Source: a virus. Taken from it: a stretch of 20,794 nucleotides of DNA. The DNA lies in IMG/VR virus record IMGVR_UViG_3300034683_000339, positions 1 to 20,794 of that record; one strand, written 5' to 3'. Positions 1 through 6,740 of this stretch are shown here, piece after piece (position 1 is the stretch's first letter; each line of letters opens with the position of its first letter). Both the position numbers and the translations under genes were made by a program. Below the pieces are notes generated by a model. The model worked only from the letters and a program-made list of their open reading frames with translations. It made no database searches and was not told where the DNA came from.

Positions 1-330
1 CGGGCCATTGTGGACGCCGCGCCCGATACGGAGGGGGCCATCAACGAGGCGTTGATGCGCCTCGTGCAGGAGAAGCTCTTCTCGGTGCTCAAGGATTTGG
101 AGGTAAACCCGGAGAAGATCAACCTGGCCAGCCTGGCCCGGAGCATCGCGGACCTGGGGCGCGCATCGGTGGCCCAGAAGAAGTACGTGGAAGAGGTGCG
201 CGAACAGGAAAGGCGACGGGCGCGCGAGGAAATGGCCGCTCGGGTCAAGGCGTTAGGCAGTGCCGCAGACTTGAAGAGCTTGAGCGACGAGGAACTGGCG
301 CAGCGCATCGCCGCCCTGGCAGGGGCGTGA
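1..330 (+). CDS. Small terminase-like protein, Mu gp27/DUF3486-like (5' end outside window)
   Basis: The frame is open from the first base, so the gene probably starts upstream; a GTG at 10 is the first start codon inside the window. About 109 residues are visible. They are mainly helical and highly charged, with a SLARSIADLGRASVAQKKY-type segment followed by a basic coiled-coil-like stretch (EEVREQERRRAREE). This pattern resembles the C-terminal half of Mu gp27 (DUF3486), which sits directly before the large terminase in Mu-like phages and is thought to act in recognising DNA for packaging. The family is usually near 180 residues, which fits a truncated view here. The stop lies one base before the ATG of the large terminase. 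Position is the strongest argument; the family call rests on recalled similarity and is moderate. Confidence 0.6.
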   Translation, partial: RAIVDAAPDTEGAINEALMRLVQEKLFSVLKDLEVNPEKINLASLARSIADLGRASVAQKKYVEEVREQERRRAREEMAARVKALGSAADLKSLSDEELAQRIAALAGA

Positions 331-331
331 C

Positions 332-1753
332 ATGGCGCACCCCCTGGACGCCCTGCTCACCGAACAAGAACTGCGCGTCCTCCATGCGGAGCAGGCCCGG
401 CGGACCATGGCCGCTTTTGTTTCTTTCACCAAGGCCGATTATATCCACGGCCCCTTTTCCATGGCGGTATGCGAGGCCCTGGACGTGTTTCTCGCAGACG
501 TGGTCGCCGGGCTGCGACCGGTGTTGGTGCTCCAGGCCCCGCCCCAACATGGCAAGTCCGAATTGGTTTCGCGCCGGTTCCCCGCCTATGTGTTCGGACG
601 GCACCCGGACATGCGCATTGCGGCGGCTAGTTATGCGGCGGACCTCGCTCAGGACATGAACCGGGACGTACAGCGCATCATGCTGGAGGACCGTTATTCC
701 ACGGTGTTTCCTGAATCGTCCCTGAATCCGAAGCGGGTGGTAACAATGGAGGGGCAAGCACTGCGCAACGCCAGCCGCTTCGACATCCTGAACCACCGTG
801 GGTACTATATCTGCACCGGCGTGGGTGGACCGTTGACCGGCAAAAGCGTGGACATCGGGATCATCGATGACCCCATCAAGAACATGCAGGAAGCCCGCTC
901 CCCGGCAACCAAACGGGCCATCCAGAGCTGGTACAACACGGTCTTTTTGACCCGCCTCTCCAAGCGCAGCGGGCAACTCATTATGGCCACGGCCTGGGCC
1001 GTGGACGACCTGGCCGCCGCTGTGGCTCAAACCAACCCCAGAGCCCGGGTGCTGAAGTTCCCGGCCATCAACGAGGACGGCACGGCGCTTTGCCCGGAGC
1101 TCCACCCGCTGGACAAACTTTACGAGATCAAGGCTCAACTGACGCCTGCGGAGTGGAGCGCGCTGTACATGCAGTCTCCGGTGCGAGAGGGCGGCAACAT
1201 CTTCCAGGAGGATTGGATCAGGCGCTGGAACCGGGCCACGCTGCCAGCGACTTTCGACGAGATGATTCAGTCCTGGGATATGACGTTCAAAAACACCGAT
1301 GGTTCCGACTATGTGGTCGGCCAGGTTTGGGGCCGCAAGGGTGTTTACTATTATCTGCTGGCCCAGGTGCGCGACCGCATGGGGTTCACGGCCAGCCGCA
1401 GCGCGGTAAAGGCCACCGGCGTCATGTTCCCATCGGCCACAGCCGTGCTCATTGAGGACAAGGCCAATGGCCCGGCGGTCATTGATGCACTGCGTGATGA
1501 CGTGCCCGGACTCCTGCCCATCGAGCCGGATGGCTCCAAGGTGGCCCGGGCGCACGCGGTGACCGCCCTGTGGGCCGGTGGCAACGTGCTCATCCCTGCG
1601 GATGACGAGTTTCCGTGGGTTAAGGACTTCGTGGCGGAGCTGATCAGCTTCCCTGCGGGCGGCAATGATGATCAGGTTGATGCAATGACCCAGGCCTTGC
1701 GTTACCTCAAATCGCACGGTCTGAGCGTATGGGAGGCTCTCGCCGATGGGTAG
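332..1753 (+). CDS. Phage terminase large subunit
   Basis: This is the DNA-packaging motor: an N-terminal ATPase that pumps DNA into the prohead and a C-terminal RNase H-fold nuclease that cuts the concatemer or flanking DNA. The 473 residues are normal for the family. The Walker A motif is APPQHGKSE at residues 69-77 (K75), Walker B is IGIIDDP at 175-181 (D179/D180), and the coupling motif ATAW is at 219-222. In the nuclease, WDMTF carries D316, LIEDK carries E375/D376, and GGNDDQVDA carries D450, giving the expected acidic cluster. The ATG at 332 follows the upstream stop by one base. The 3' end overlaps the portal start by 8 bases, so the two are probably translated together. All key residues appear intact. 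Confidence 0.95.
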   Translation: MAHPLDALLTEQELRVLHAEQARRTMAAFVSFTKADYIHGPFSMAVCEALDVFLADVVAGLRPVLVLQAPPQHGKSELVSRRFPAYVFGRHPDMRIAAASYAADLAQDMNRDVQRIMLEDRYSTVFPESSLNPKRVVTMEGQALRNASRFDILNHRGYYICTGVGGPLTGKSVDIGIIDDPIKNMQEARSPATKRAIQSWYNTVFLTRLSKRSGQLIMATAWAVDDLAAAVAQTNPRARVLKFPAINEDGTALCPELHPLDKLYEIKAQLTPAEWSALYMQSPVREGGNIFQEDWIRRWNRATLPATFDEMIQSWDMTFKNTDGSDYVVGQVWGRKGVYYYLLAQVRDRMGFTASRSAVKATGVMFPSATAVLIEDKANGPAVIDALRDDVPGLLPIEPDGSKVARAHAVTALWAGGNVLIPADDEFPWVKDFVAELISFPAGGNDDQVDAMTQALRYLKSHGLSVWEALADG

Positions 1754-3329
1754 ACGACGCGACCACAAGCCGGGCGGGCGCGCGGCGCGCACCGCCGACG
1801 GCTTTGAGAACTTCACGGCCCGCCTGGGCCTGGGGCAGGACAACGCCCTGGCATCATCGGGCTACAGGCGCGGGCGGCCCCTGTCCGCCGATCGGCCAAC
1901 CCTGGACGCCATGTACCGCAGCTCCTGGGTGGTGGGGCGCATGATCGACGTGGTGGCCGAGGACATGCTGCGCGGCGGGCTGGACATTCAGTCCAGCCTG
2001 GCCCCCGGCGAGGTGGACAGGCTGCTGCTGCACATGCGCCGCCTGGGTGTCCCCGGGCGTCTGTCGGGCGCCATCAAATGGGCACGGCTCTACGGCGGGG
2101 CCCTGGCCGTGATGCTCATCGACGGCGCGCGGACCGAGGCGCCCCTGGACGTGCGTGCCGTGCGGCAAGGGAGCTTCCTGGGCCTGCATGTGCTCGACCG
2201 CTGGCAGGTCACCCCGAGCACGGACTGTGTGGGCGAGCTGGGGCCCATGCTGGGCTACCCCGAGTATTACACCGTCAACGACTCCCAGGGCCTGGGCGCA
2301 ATGAAGATTCACCACAGCCGTTGCTTGCGCTTTGTGGGCGTGGATCTGCCGTACCACGAGCGCCTGGCCGAGCAAGGCTGGGGCGCGTCGGTTGTGGAGC
2401 GCGCCTACGACCGCATCGTGGCGCTGGACAGCTCCACCCACGGCTCGGCCAACCTGATGCTGCGCAGCTACCTGCGGACCATCGGCGTGGACGGCCTGCG
2501 TGAGATACTGGCCGCCGGTGGACAGGCGGAAAAGGGCCTGCTCAAGATGTTCGAGATGATCCGCCAGATGCAGACCAACGAGGGCCTGACCCTGCTGGAC
2601 GCCAAGGACACGATGAGCACCTACAACTGGACGTTTTCCGGGGTCTACGACGCGATCCAGGCGTTCTCCGAGCAGATCGCCGGGGCCACGGGCATCCCCC
2701 TGGTGCGCCTGCTCGGGCAGTCGCCCAAAGGATTTTCCACGGGTGACAGCGACCTGCGCAGCTACTACGACACCATCGCCACCCAGCAGGACGACGACCT
2801 CCGCCCGGCGTACGAACGGCTGCTGCCCGTGGTGGCCATGAGTCTGTTTGGCCGCCCGCTACCGGAGGGCACGCAGTTCGAGTTCCGCGACCTGTGGCAG
2901 CCCACGGAGGCGGACAAGGCCCAGATCGCCACGGCGGACGCCCAGAGCGTGGTCGGGCTGTACGGCGCCGGGCTGATTTCCGAGGCCCAGGCCCTGGCCG
3001 AGTTGCGCGACGCGGGCCGCGTCACCGGGCGCTGGACGGGCCTGAGCGACGAGGCCATCCGGGCCGCCCAGGTGCAGGCCGCTCCTGCTGCCCCTGGCCT
3101 CGCCGTCCCGTCCGCCCCGTCCGGCGACGAGCCCACGCCACAGGAAGTCAGCCTCAACGGCGCTCAGGTGGCCTCGATGATGGAGATCGTGGCCCAGGTG
3201 GCCACCGGGCAGTTGCCCCGGGCCAGCGGCGTGGAGATGCTGCTGGCGGCGTTCCCCCTGTCCCGCGAGCAGGCCGAACGCATTATGGGCCAGGTAGGCC
3301 GGGAGTTCCGGCCTGCCGAGGGCGCCTGA
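1746..3329 (+). CDS. Portal protein, DUF1073 type
   Basis: The portal forms the ring at the unique capsid vertex, where the terminase docks and DNA enters and leaves. The protein has 527 residues, typical of this family. Features seen are LDAMYRSSWVVGRMIDVVAEDMLRGG split over residues 55-80, an IHHSRCLRF segment at 188-196 (the common portal IH.SR motif), KGFSTGDSDLRSYYDTI around 328-344, and a C-terminal SLNGAQV element from residue 469 followed by alternating helices. The ATG overlaps the terminase end. The stop TGA shares its A with the ATG of the MuF gene. Databases may label this family by the phage anti-CBASS protein Acb1 because they share an N-terminal domain name. I see no paired HxT phosphoesterase motifs here, so a portal is the better call. 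Confidence 0.9.
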   Translation: MGRRRDHKPGGRAARTADGFENFTARLGLGQDNALASSGYRRGRPLSADRPTLDAMYRSSWVVGRMIDVVAEDMLRGGLDIQSSLAPGEVDRLLLHMRRLGVPGRLSGAIKWARLYGGALAVMLIDGARTEAPLDVRAVRQGSFLGLHVLDRWQVTPSTDCVGELGPMLGYPEYYTVNDSQGLGAMKIHHSRCLRFVGVDLPYHERLAEQGWGASVVERAYDRIVALDSSTHGSANLMLRSYLRTIGVDGLREILAAGGQAEKGLLKMFEMIRQMQTNEGLTLLDAKDTMSTYNWTFSGVYDAIQAFSEQIAGATGIPLVRLLGQSPKGFSTGDSDLRSYYDTIATQQDDDLRPAYERLLPVVAMSLFGRPLPEGTQFEFRDLWQPTEADKAQIATADAQSVVGLYGAGLISEAQALAELRDAGRVTGRWTGLSDEAIRAAQVQAAPAAPGLAVPSAPSGDEPTPQEVSLNGAQVASMMEIVAQVATGQLPRASGVEMLLAAFPLSREQAERIMGQVGREFRPAEGA

Positions 3330-4561
3330 TGCCCTGGGCCCGTCCCTGGACCTGGCAGGACGCCGCCGCAGGCCGGGCCGCCTCGGCGGCCTGGCGCCCG
3401 TCCAAGGCCGCCGAGCGACGTTACGCCGAGCAGCTGCGCAGCGTGGCCACGCAGGTCACCGGGCTGCTGGCCCAGGGGCAGGAACCCCGGGCCGTGCAGC
3501 GCCAGCTGCGAGCCTACGCCCAGGCTCTGGATGCCTGGGCTAGGCAGGCGGCCACGAACATGGTCGGCACCGCGCGCCGCCACAACGAGCAGGGTTGGCG
3601 CGCCGCCGCCCAGCGCTGGGGCATCGACCTGCGGGCCTTCCTGGAGGCGGACATCGAGCAGGCCGTGCAAGACAAGGTCGAGGCCAACATCCTGCTCATC
3701 AAGAGCTTGCCGTTCCACGCCGCCCAGCGCGTGGGCGAGCTGGCCCAGCGCGCCGTGGTGGAGGGCACCCGCGCGGAGACCCTGGCCCGGCAGATCGTCG
3801 CCCAGGGCGAGGTGACCCAGGCCAGGGCGCGGACCATCGCCCATACCGAGGTCAGCAAGGCCCAGACGGCGCTGACCCAGGCCCGGGCCCAAGGCGTGGG
3901 CAGCGAGGGCTACATCTGGCGGACCACCCGCGACGGCCAGCGCCGCAGCTCCCACGCCGCCATGGAGGGCCGCTTCGTGCGCTGGGACCAGCCGCCGACC
4001 CTGGACGGCATGGTCGGGCACGCGGGGGAGACCCCCAACTGCCGCTGCTATCCAGAGCCCGTGGTGCCCGACGCCAAGGGCCGCCCCTCGCCCAGCCCGC
4101 TGCCCACGCAGGCGCAGGAGCGTCAGGCCGGAGAGATAGTGCCACGCAGCCATTGGGAGCGCCAGGGCACGAACCCCCTGATCCCGCACCAGCCCGGAAC
4201 GCCGTTGCACAACGTGGATCGGGCCAGGTTCGCCGCCTCAAAGCTGACCAATTACTCCATGGACCCGACCAGCCCGCGCGGCAGGGACAAGGCCCGGGTC
4301 TGGCAGGCGGCCCTGGGCATGGACAAAGGCCATGCCCAGGAGGTTGAGCGGCAAATCATGGCCCGTTTGGCCGAGTTGCCTGCCGTGAAGAGCGATGCCG
4401 ACGAGTATGGGGAGCGTTACAGCGTGTTCGTGCCTGTCACCGGTCCCAACGGGCGCACAGTTGACGTGCTGTCGGCCTGGATATATGAGCGGGATAAGAA
4501 GACAGGGGCCGTCAGCACCGTGCCCCGGATGATCAACTGCTACGTGCCGAGGCAACAGTGA
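3329..4561 (+). CDS. MuF head-morphogenesis protein with C-terminal DUF6883-like (putative toxin) domain
   Basis: Residues 1-245 form a Mu F/SPP1 gp7-type minor head protein, which binds the portal and is packaged in the virion. Seen are IAHTEVSKAQ near 169-178, an RTTRDGQRRSSH...EGRFVRWDQPP region from about 197 (H208), and the cysteine pair in PNCRCYPEP near 236-244. After a Pro/Gln-rich linker (about 245-292) comes a domain that does not belong to plain MuF: LTNYSMDPTSPRGRDKARVW near 305-324, DEYGERY near 357-363, SAWIYER near 382-388 and a terminal INCYVP. This matches my knowledge of the DUF6883 family, which occurs at the ends of MuF-type polymorphic toxins and beside DUF4926 genes. The start is the ATG at 3329 (TGATG junction with the portal); the longer upstream frame is an artefact. 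The MuF call is strong, the DUF6883 call good, and toxicity is inferred. Confidence 0.85.
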   Translation: MPWARPWTWQDAAAGRAASAAWRPSKAAERRYAEQLRSVATQVTGLLAQGQEPRAVQRQLRAYAQALDAWARQAATNMVGTARRHNEQGWRAAAQRWGIDLRAFLEADIEQAVQDKVEANILLIKSLPFHAAQRVGELAQRAVVEGTRAETLARQIVAQGEVTQARARTIAHTEVSKAQTALTQARAQGVGSEGYIWRTTRDGQRRSSHAAMEGRFVRWDQPPTLDGMVGHAGETPNCRCYPEPVVPDAKGRPSPSPLPTQAQERQAGEIVPRSHWERQGTNPLIPHQPGTPLHNVDRARFAASKLTNYSMDPTSPRGRDKARVWQAALGMDKGHAQEVERQIMARLAELPAVKSDADEYGERYSVFVPVTGPNGRTVDVLSAWIYERDKKTGAVSTVPRMINCYVPRQQ

Positions 4562-4803
4562 TGGAAGAATTCGCCCAGGTCCGCCTGCTCCGGCCCCATG
4601 TCGGGCACGATGCCTACGGGGTTGGCGGGGAGCACAGCCTGCCTGCCGGGTCGGTGGGCACCGTTGTCGCACGCCTGGGCAACGGTGCGGCCTTCGAGGT
4701 CGAGTTCACGGTGCGCCCGCCGCTGTTCGACGGCGACGCGGTGCTCGACGCCGGGGAATATCACCACGTGACCCTCACCCCCGACCAGATCGCCCCTGCC
4801 TGA
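4561..4803 (+). CDS. DUF4926-like small protein, candidate immunity protein for the MuF-DUF6883 partner
   Basis: This gene encodes an acidic 80-residue protein, with the ATG sharing a base with the MuF stop (a GTG codon at 4558 would add one residue). Its pattern is LLRPH..., then LPAGSVGTVVARLGNGAAFEVEF, then a short loop and VTLTPDQIAP. That is the signature of DUF4926: a small SH3-like beta barrel with an L..G..GTVV......EVEF core and a C-terminal L..dQl motif. DUF4926 genes are often found immediately beside DUF6883 genes. The tight coupling to the toxin-like MuF end suggests that the two products are made together and that this one neutralises its partner. It is the last gene of the packaging block; a hairpin starts at its stop codon. 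The family call is fairly good; the immunity role is inferred from context. Confidence 0.7.
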   Translation: MEEFAQVRLLRPHVGHDAYGVGGEHSLPAGSVGTVVARLGNGAAFEVEFTVRPPLFDGDAVLDAGEYHHVTLTPDQIAPA

Positions 4804-4831
4804 AACGCCCGCCCGGGCGTTTCTCCGTTTC
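4803..4831 (+). terminator. Hairpin terminator after the MuF/DUF4926 cassette
   Basis: A perfect 8-bp inverted repeat, AAACGCCC (4803-4810) and GGGCGTTT (4815-4822), encloses a 4-base loop. It starts at the last base of the DUF4926 stop codon. The 3' arm ends in TTT and is followed by CTCCGTTT, a weak T-rich tail, so it looks like an intrinsic terminator that could work on both strands. It separates the packaging block from the capsid block and lies before the largest gap in the first half of the window. Confidence 0.55.
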
Positions 4832-5011
4832 TGCCCGCGCCCATGCAAGGGCCATGGCCGCCCGACGCCTCCTGACCCGTTCATGAACGCTTTTGAACAC
4901 CCCTGCGCGGCGCCCCGAAGGCGCCTCGCCCCTCCCAGCCTGGGCCAGACCCCGGGCAATTTGTAAACCCCTTTACAAGACCCCATCGCGGCAGCGGGCT
5001 ATCAGGGCCCC
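4832..5011 (+). promoter_or_regulatory. Intergenic region with several inverted repeats, possible promoter or operator of the capsid operon
   Basis: This non-coding stretch carries three dyads. CGTTCATGAACG (4878-4889) is a perfect 12-bp palindrome with a further TGAAC half-site just downstream. GGCGCC occurs twice (4909-4914 and 4920-4925) around CCGAA and could form a hairpin. TTGTAAA (4961-4967) and TTTACAA (4972-4978) form a perfect 7-bp inverted repeat around CCCC. The last lies about 35 bases before the protease ATG in an AT-richer patch, as expected for a promoter or operator. I cannot find a convincing -35/-10 pair, so the regulatory call rests on the dyads and on the upstream terminator. 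Confidence 0.35.
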
Positions 5012-6286
5012 ATGCCGCGCTTCCACCTACCCACCCGCCTGTCGGAACATCTGGCCGAAACCCCCGAGGGATTCCTGGTCTGCCGGGACGTGCCCATCGC
5101 CCGTGTCGGGGTCCAGGAATACGCACCGGGTGAGGCTCCCGAAGTGCAAGCCGCAGGACAGGCGCTGGTACGCATCGAGCGCGGCGAGGACGAGGTGTTT
5201 GCCCCCGAGGCCGTGGCCTCATTCGAGGGCAAACCCTTGACCGTGGGGCACCCCGACGAGGACGTGACCCCCGCGAACTGGCGGGCGCTGGCCGTTGGCC
5301 ATGCCCAGAACGTCCGGCGCGGGGCGGGAGTCCAATCCGATCTGCTGCTCGCCGACATCGTCGTCACCGACGAGCGGGCCATCACCCTGGTGCGCGCGGG
5401 GCTGCGGGAGGTCTCCTGCGGCTACGACGCCGAGTACGAGCAGACAGGCCCGGGGCGGGGGCGCCAGACTGCCATACGGGGCAACCATATCGCCCTGGTG
5501 CCCCGGGGGCGTTGCGGCCCCCGCTGCCGCATCACCGACAACCACGACAAAGAGGACGCCATGACCAAGATGAAGAAGAAAACCTCCGTGACGGACCGGC
5601 TGCTGGACGTGTTCCGGCGCCCGGAAGTGCGCAAGGCGCTGGACGAGGCCGAGCCCGACCCCGTGGCTTCCGCCGAGGCGGGTGCCGAGGAAACCGCCAA
5701 GGACGAGGAAGGCGGGCAGCGCTTGGCCGCCCTGGAAGCCTCCCTGGCCGAACTGGTCATTGAGGTGCGGCGCATCGCCGCCAAGGTGGACAAACCGGAG
5801 CCCGGCGCCGCCACGGATGACGAGCCGGACCCCGAGGAGGTCAAGGACGAAGACGAGCCGCAGGGTGAGACCGGCGAAAAGGCCAAGAGCGGCGGGGCGC
5901 GCGACGCCGCGCCCGCCCGCGTCCGCGACGCCGCTACCGTGGACAGCGACACCCGCCGCCGGGCCGAGGCCATGGTGCCCGGTCTGCGTGTGGCCGCCGC
6001 CGACAAACGCTGCGCCGTGCAGCGCGTGGCCCTGCGCTCCGCCGTGCGCGACGCCGCCGTGGCCCGGACCGTCAACGGTGTGCTGCGCGGCTCCACCCTG
6101 GACGATTGCGACTGCGTGACCCTGGACGCGGCGTTCCTGGCCGCCAGCGAGGTGGCCGCCGCCAACAACAACCGCCGCACCGCCGACGGCCTGGCCCGGG
6201 CCAGCGTACGCGATTTCGGGCACACCGTGACCCCGGCGGACATCAACAAGCTCAACGCCGAGTTCCACAACAAGGGAGGCAAATAG
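5012..6286 (+). CDS. DUF2213 prohead protease with C-terminal scaffold region
   Basis: Residues 1-180 match the DUF2213 family, a maturation protease that clears scaffold and trims capsid proteins in the prohead. Visible blocks are GKPLTVGHPDEDVTPANW at 73-90 (H80), REVSCGYDAEY at 132-142 (S135) and GNHIALVPRGRCG at 157-169 (H159). H80 and S135 are my candidate catalytic residues, by analogy with other prohead proteases. Residues 184-424 differ sharply: very acidic and basic, low complexity, with a coiled-coil-like LAALEASLAELVIEVRRIAAKV segment in the middle and a compact C-terminal domain, as in scaffold proteins. The ATG at 5012 has only a weak AGGG upstream. A better-placed internal start at 5561 could yield the scaffold alone. 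The next gene follows after 2 bases. Confidence 0.85.
   Translation: MPRFHLPTRLSEHLAETPEGFLVCRDVPIARVGVQEYAPGEAPEVQAAGQALVRIERGEDEVFAPEAVASFEGKPLTVGHPDEDVTPANWRALAVGHAQNVRRGAGVQSDLLLADIVVTDERAITLVRAGLREVSCGYDAEYEQTGPGRGRQTAIRGNHIALVPRGRCGPRCRITDNHDKEDAMTKMKKKTSVTDRLLDVFRRPEVRKALDEAEPDPVASAEAGAEETAKDEEGGQRLAALEASLAELVIEVRRIAAKVDKPEPGAATDDEPDPEEVKDEDEPQGETGEKAKSGGARDAAPARVRDAATVDSDTRRRAEAMVPGLRVAAADKRCAVQRVALRSAVRDAAVARTVNGVLRGSTLDDCDCVTLDAAFLAASEVAAANNNRRTADGLARASVRDFGHTVTPADINKLNAEFHNKGGK
5561..6286 (+). CDS. Candidate nested scaffold protein from an internal start in the protease gene
   Basis: An in-frame ATG (Met184 of the protease) begins MTKMKKKTSVTDRLL. It lies exactly where the protease domain ends and the acidic, coiled-coil scaffold region begins. 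AAAGAGGA at 5549-5556 gives a plausible ribosome-binding site four bases before the ATG, better than the one at the full-length start. A 241-residue free scaffold would result, co-terminal with the fusion. Lambda C/Nu3 and several other phages make scaffold this way so that scaffold outnumbers protease. The start and ribosome-binding site are seen in the sequence; their use is inferred. Confidence 0.5.
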   Translation: MTKMKKKTSVTDRLLDVFRRPEVRKALDEAEPDPVASAEAGAEETAKDEEGGQRLAALEASLAELVIEVRRIAAKVDKPEPGAATDDEPDPEEVKDEDEPQGETGEKAKSGGARDAAPARVRDAATVDSDTRRRAEAMVPGLRVAAADKRCAVQRVALRSAVRDAAVARTVNGVLRGSTLDDCDCVTLDAAFLAASEVAAANNNRRTADGLARASVRDFGHTVTPADINKLNAEFHNKGGK

Positions 6287-6288
6287 CC

Positions 6289-6732
6289 ATGACCGCCTAC
6301 ATTGACCGTATGCCCGCCGGATGGCCCGGCGACGTGACCCGCCCTGCGGGGCTGGTGCTGGAGCCCGCCGTGGTCGGCGCGACCGCCGTGCCCTACGGCG
6401 CGCCCGTGAAGATCTCCGGGGGCAAGGTCGTGCTCCTGGAAGAGGACGACACCGCCGCCGACCTCTACGGCTTCGCCACCCGCAGCTACCCCAGCCAGGG
6501 CGGCGCTGTGCCTGTTGCCGGGGCGCTGGGGCCGGGGTCGCTGTGCGACGTGCTGCGCAGCGGCTACCTGCTCGTGCCCCTGGCGGCGGGCACCGCCGCC
6601 CTGGGCGGCGCCGTGTACGTGCGCCTCGGCGACATCGAGGCCGCTTCCGCCGAGGGCAACGTGCCCATCGGCGCCACGTTCCTGGGCGAGGCCGACGCCA
6701 GCGGCAACGTCGAGATCTGCTTCAACATCTAG
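6289..6732 (+). CDS. Capsid decoration (structural cement) protein
   Basis: The 147-residue product is rich in Gly, Ala and Val, with short beta-type stretches (VPYGAPVKISGGKVVLLEE, YGFATRSYPSQ, GYLLVPLAAGTAALGGAVYVRL). This matches the structural cement or Gp24-like proteins that lie just before the major capsid gene in phages with DUF2184 capsids. Such proteins bind the outer capsid surface and stabilise it after expansion. A GGGAGG ribosome-binding site sits at 6274-6279 inside the end of the protease gene. The stop codon TAG is part of the TAGGAGG that serves the major capsid gene. The role rests on recalled family similarity and on gene order. Confidence 0.7.
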   Translation: MTAYIDRMPAGWPGDVTRPAGLVLEPAVVGATAVPYGAPVKISGGKVVLLEEDDTAADLYGFATRSYPSQGGAVPVAGALGPGSLCDVLRSGYLLVPLAAGTAALGGAVYVRLGDIEAASAEGNVPIGATFLGEADASGNVEICFNI

Positions 6733-6740
6733 GAGGCAAC

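Noticed and set aside
245-1843. Long open frame on the minus strand opposite the terminase
   Set aside because: It is a shadow of the high-GC coding strand: the + strand protein has all terminase motifs, while the minus frame has no recognisable domain, is very rich in His, Gly and Arg, and crosses gene borders. The same holds for the other long minus-strand frames, for example near 3164-4210, 5219-6268, 9946-11436 and 12478-14163.
2894-3328. Upstream extension of the MuF frame into the portal gene
   Set aside because: The extra 145 residues are Gly/Arg/Pro-rich and lie wholly inside the portal; the ATG at 3329 gives a TGATG junction and a normal MuF N-terminus.
1746-3329. Anti-CBASS Acb1 nuclease function for the DUF1073 protein
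   Set aside because: Family naming can suggest this, but the two HxT phosphoesterase motifs are not visible, and the length, position after the terminase and SLNGAQV C-terminus are those of a portal.
4941-4960. Possible sigma-54 promoter (GG/GC pair) before the protease gene
   Set aside because: The GG and GC elements are not at the required 10-base separation and the rest of the consensus is missing.
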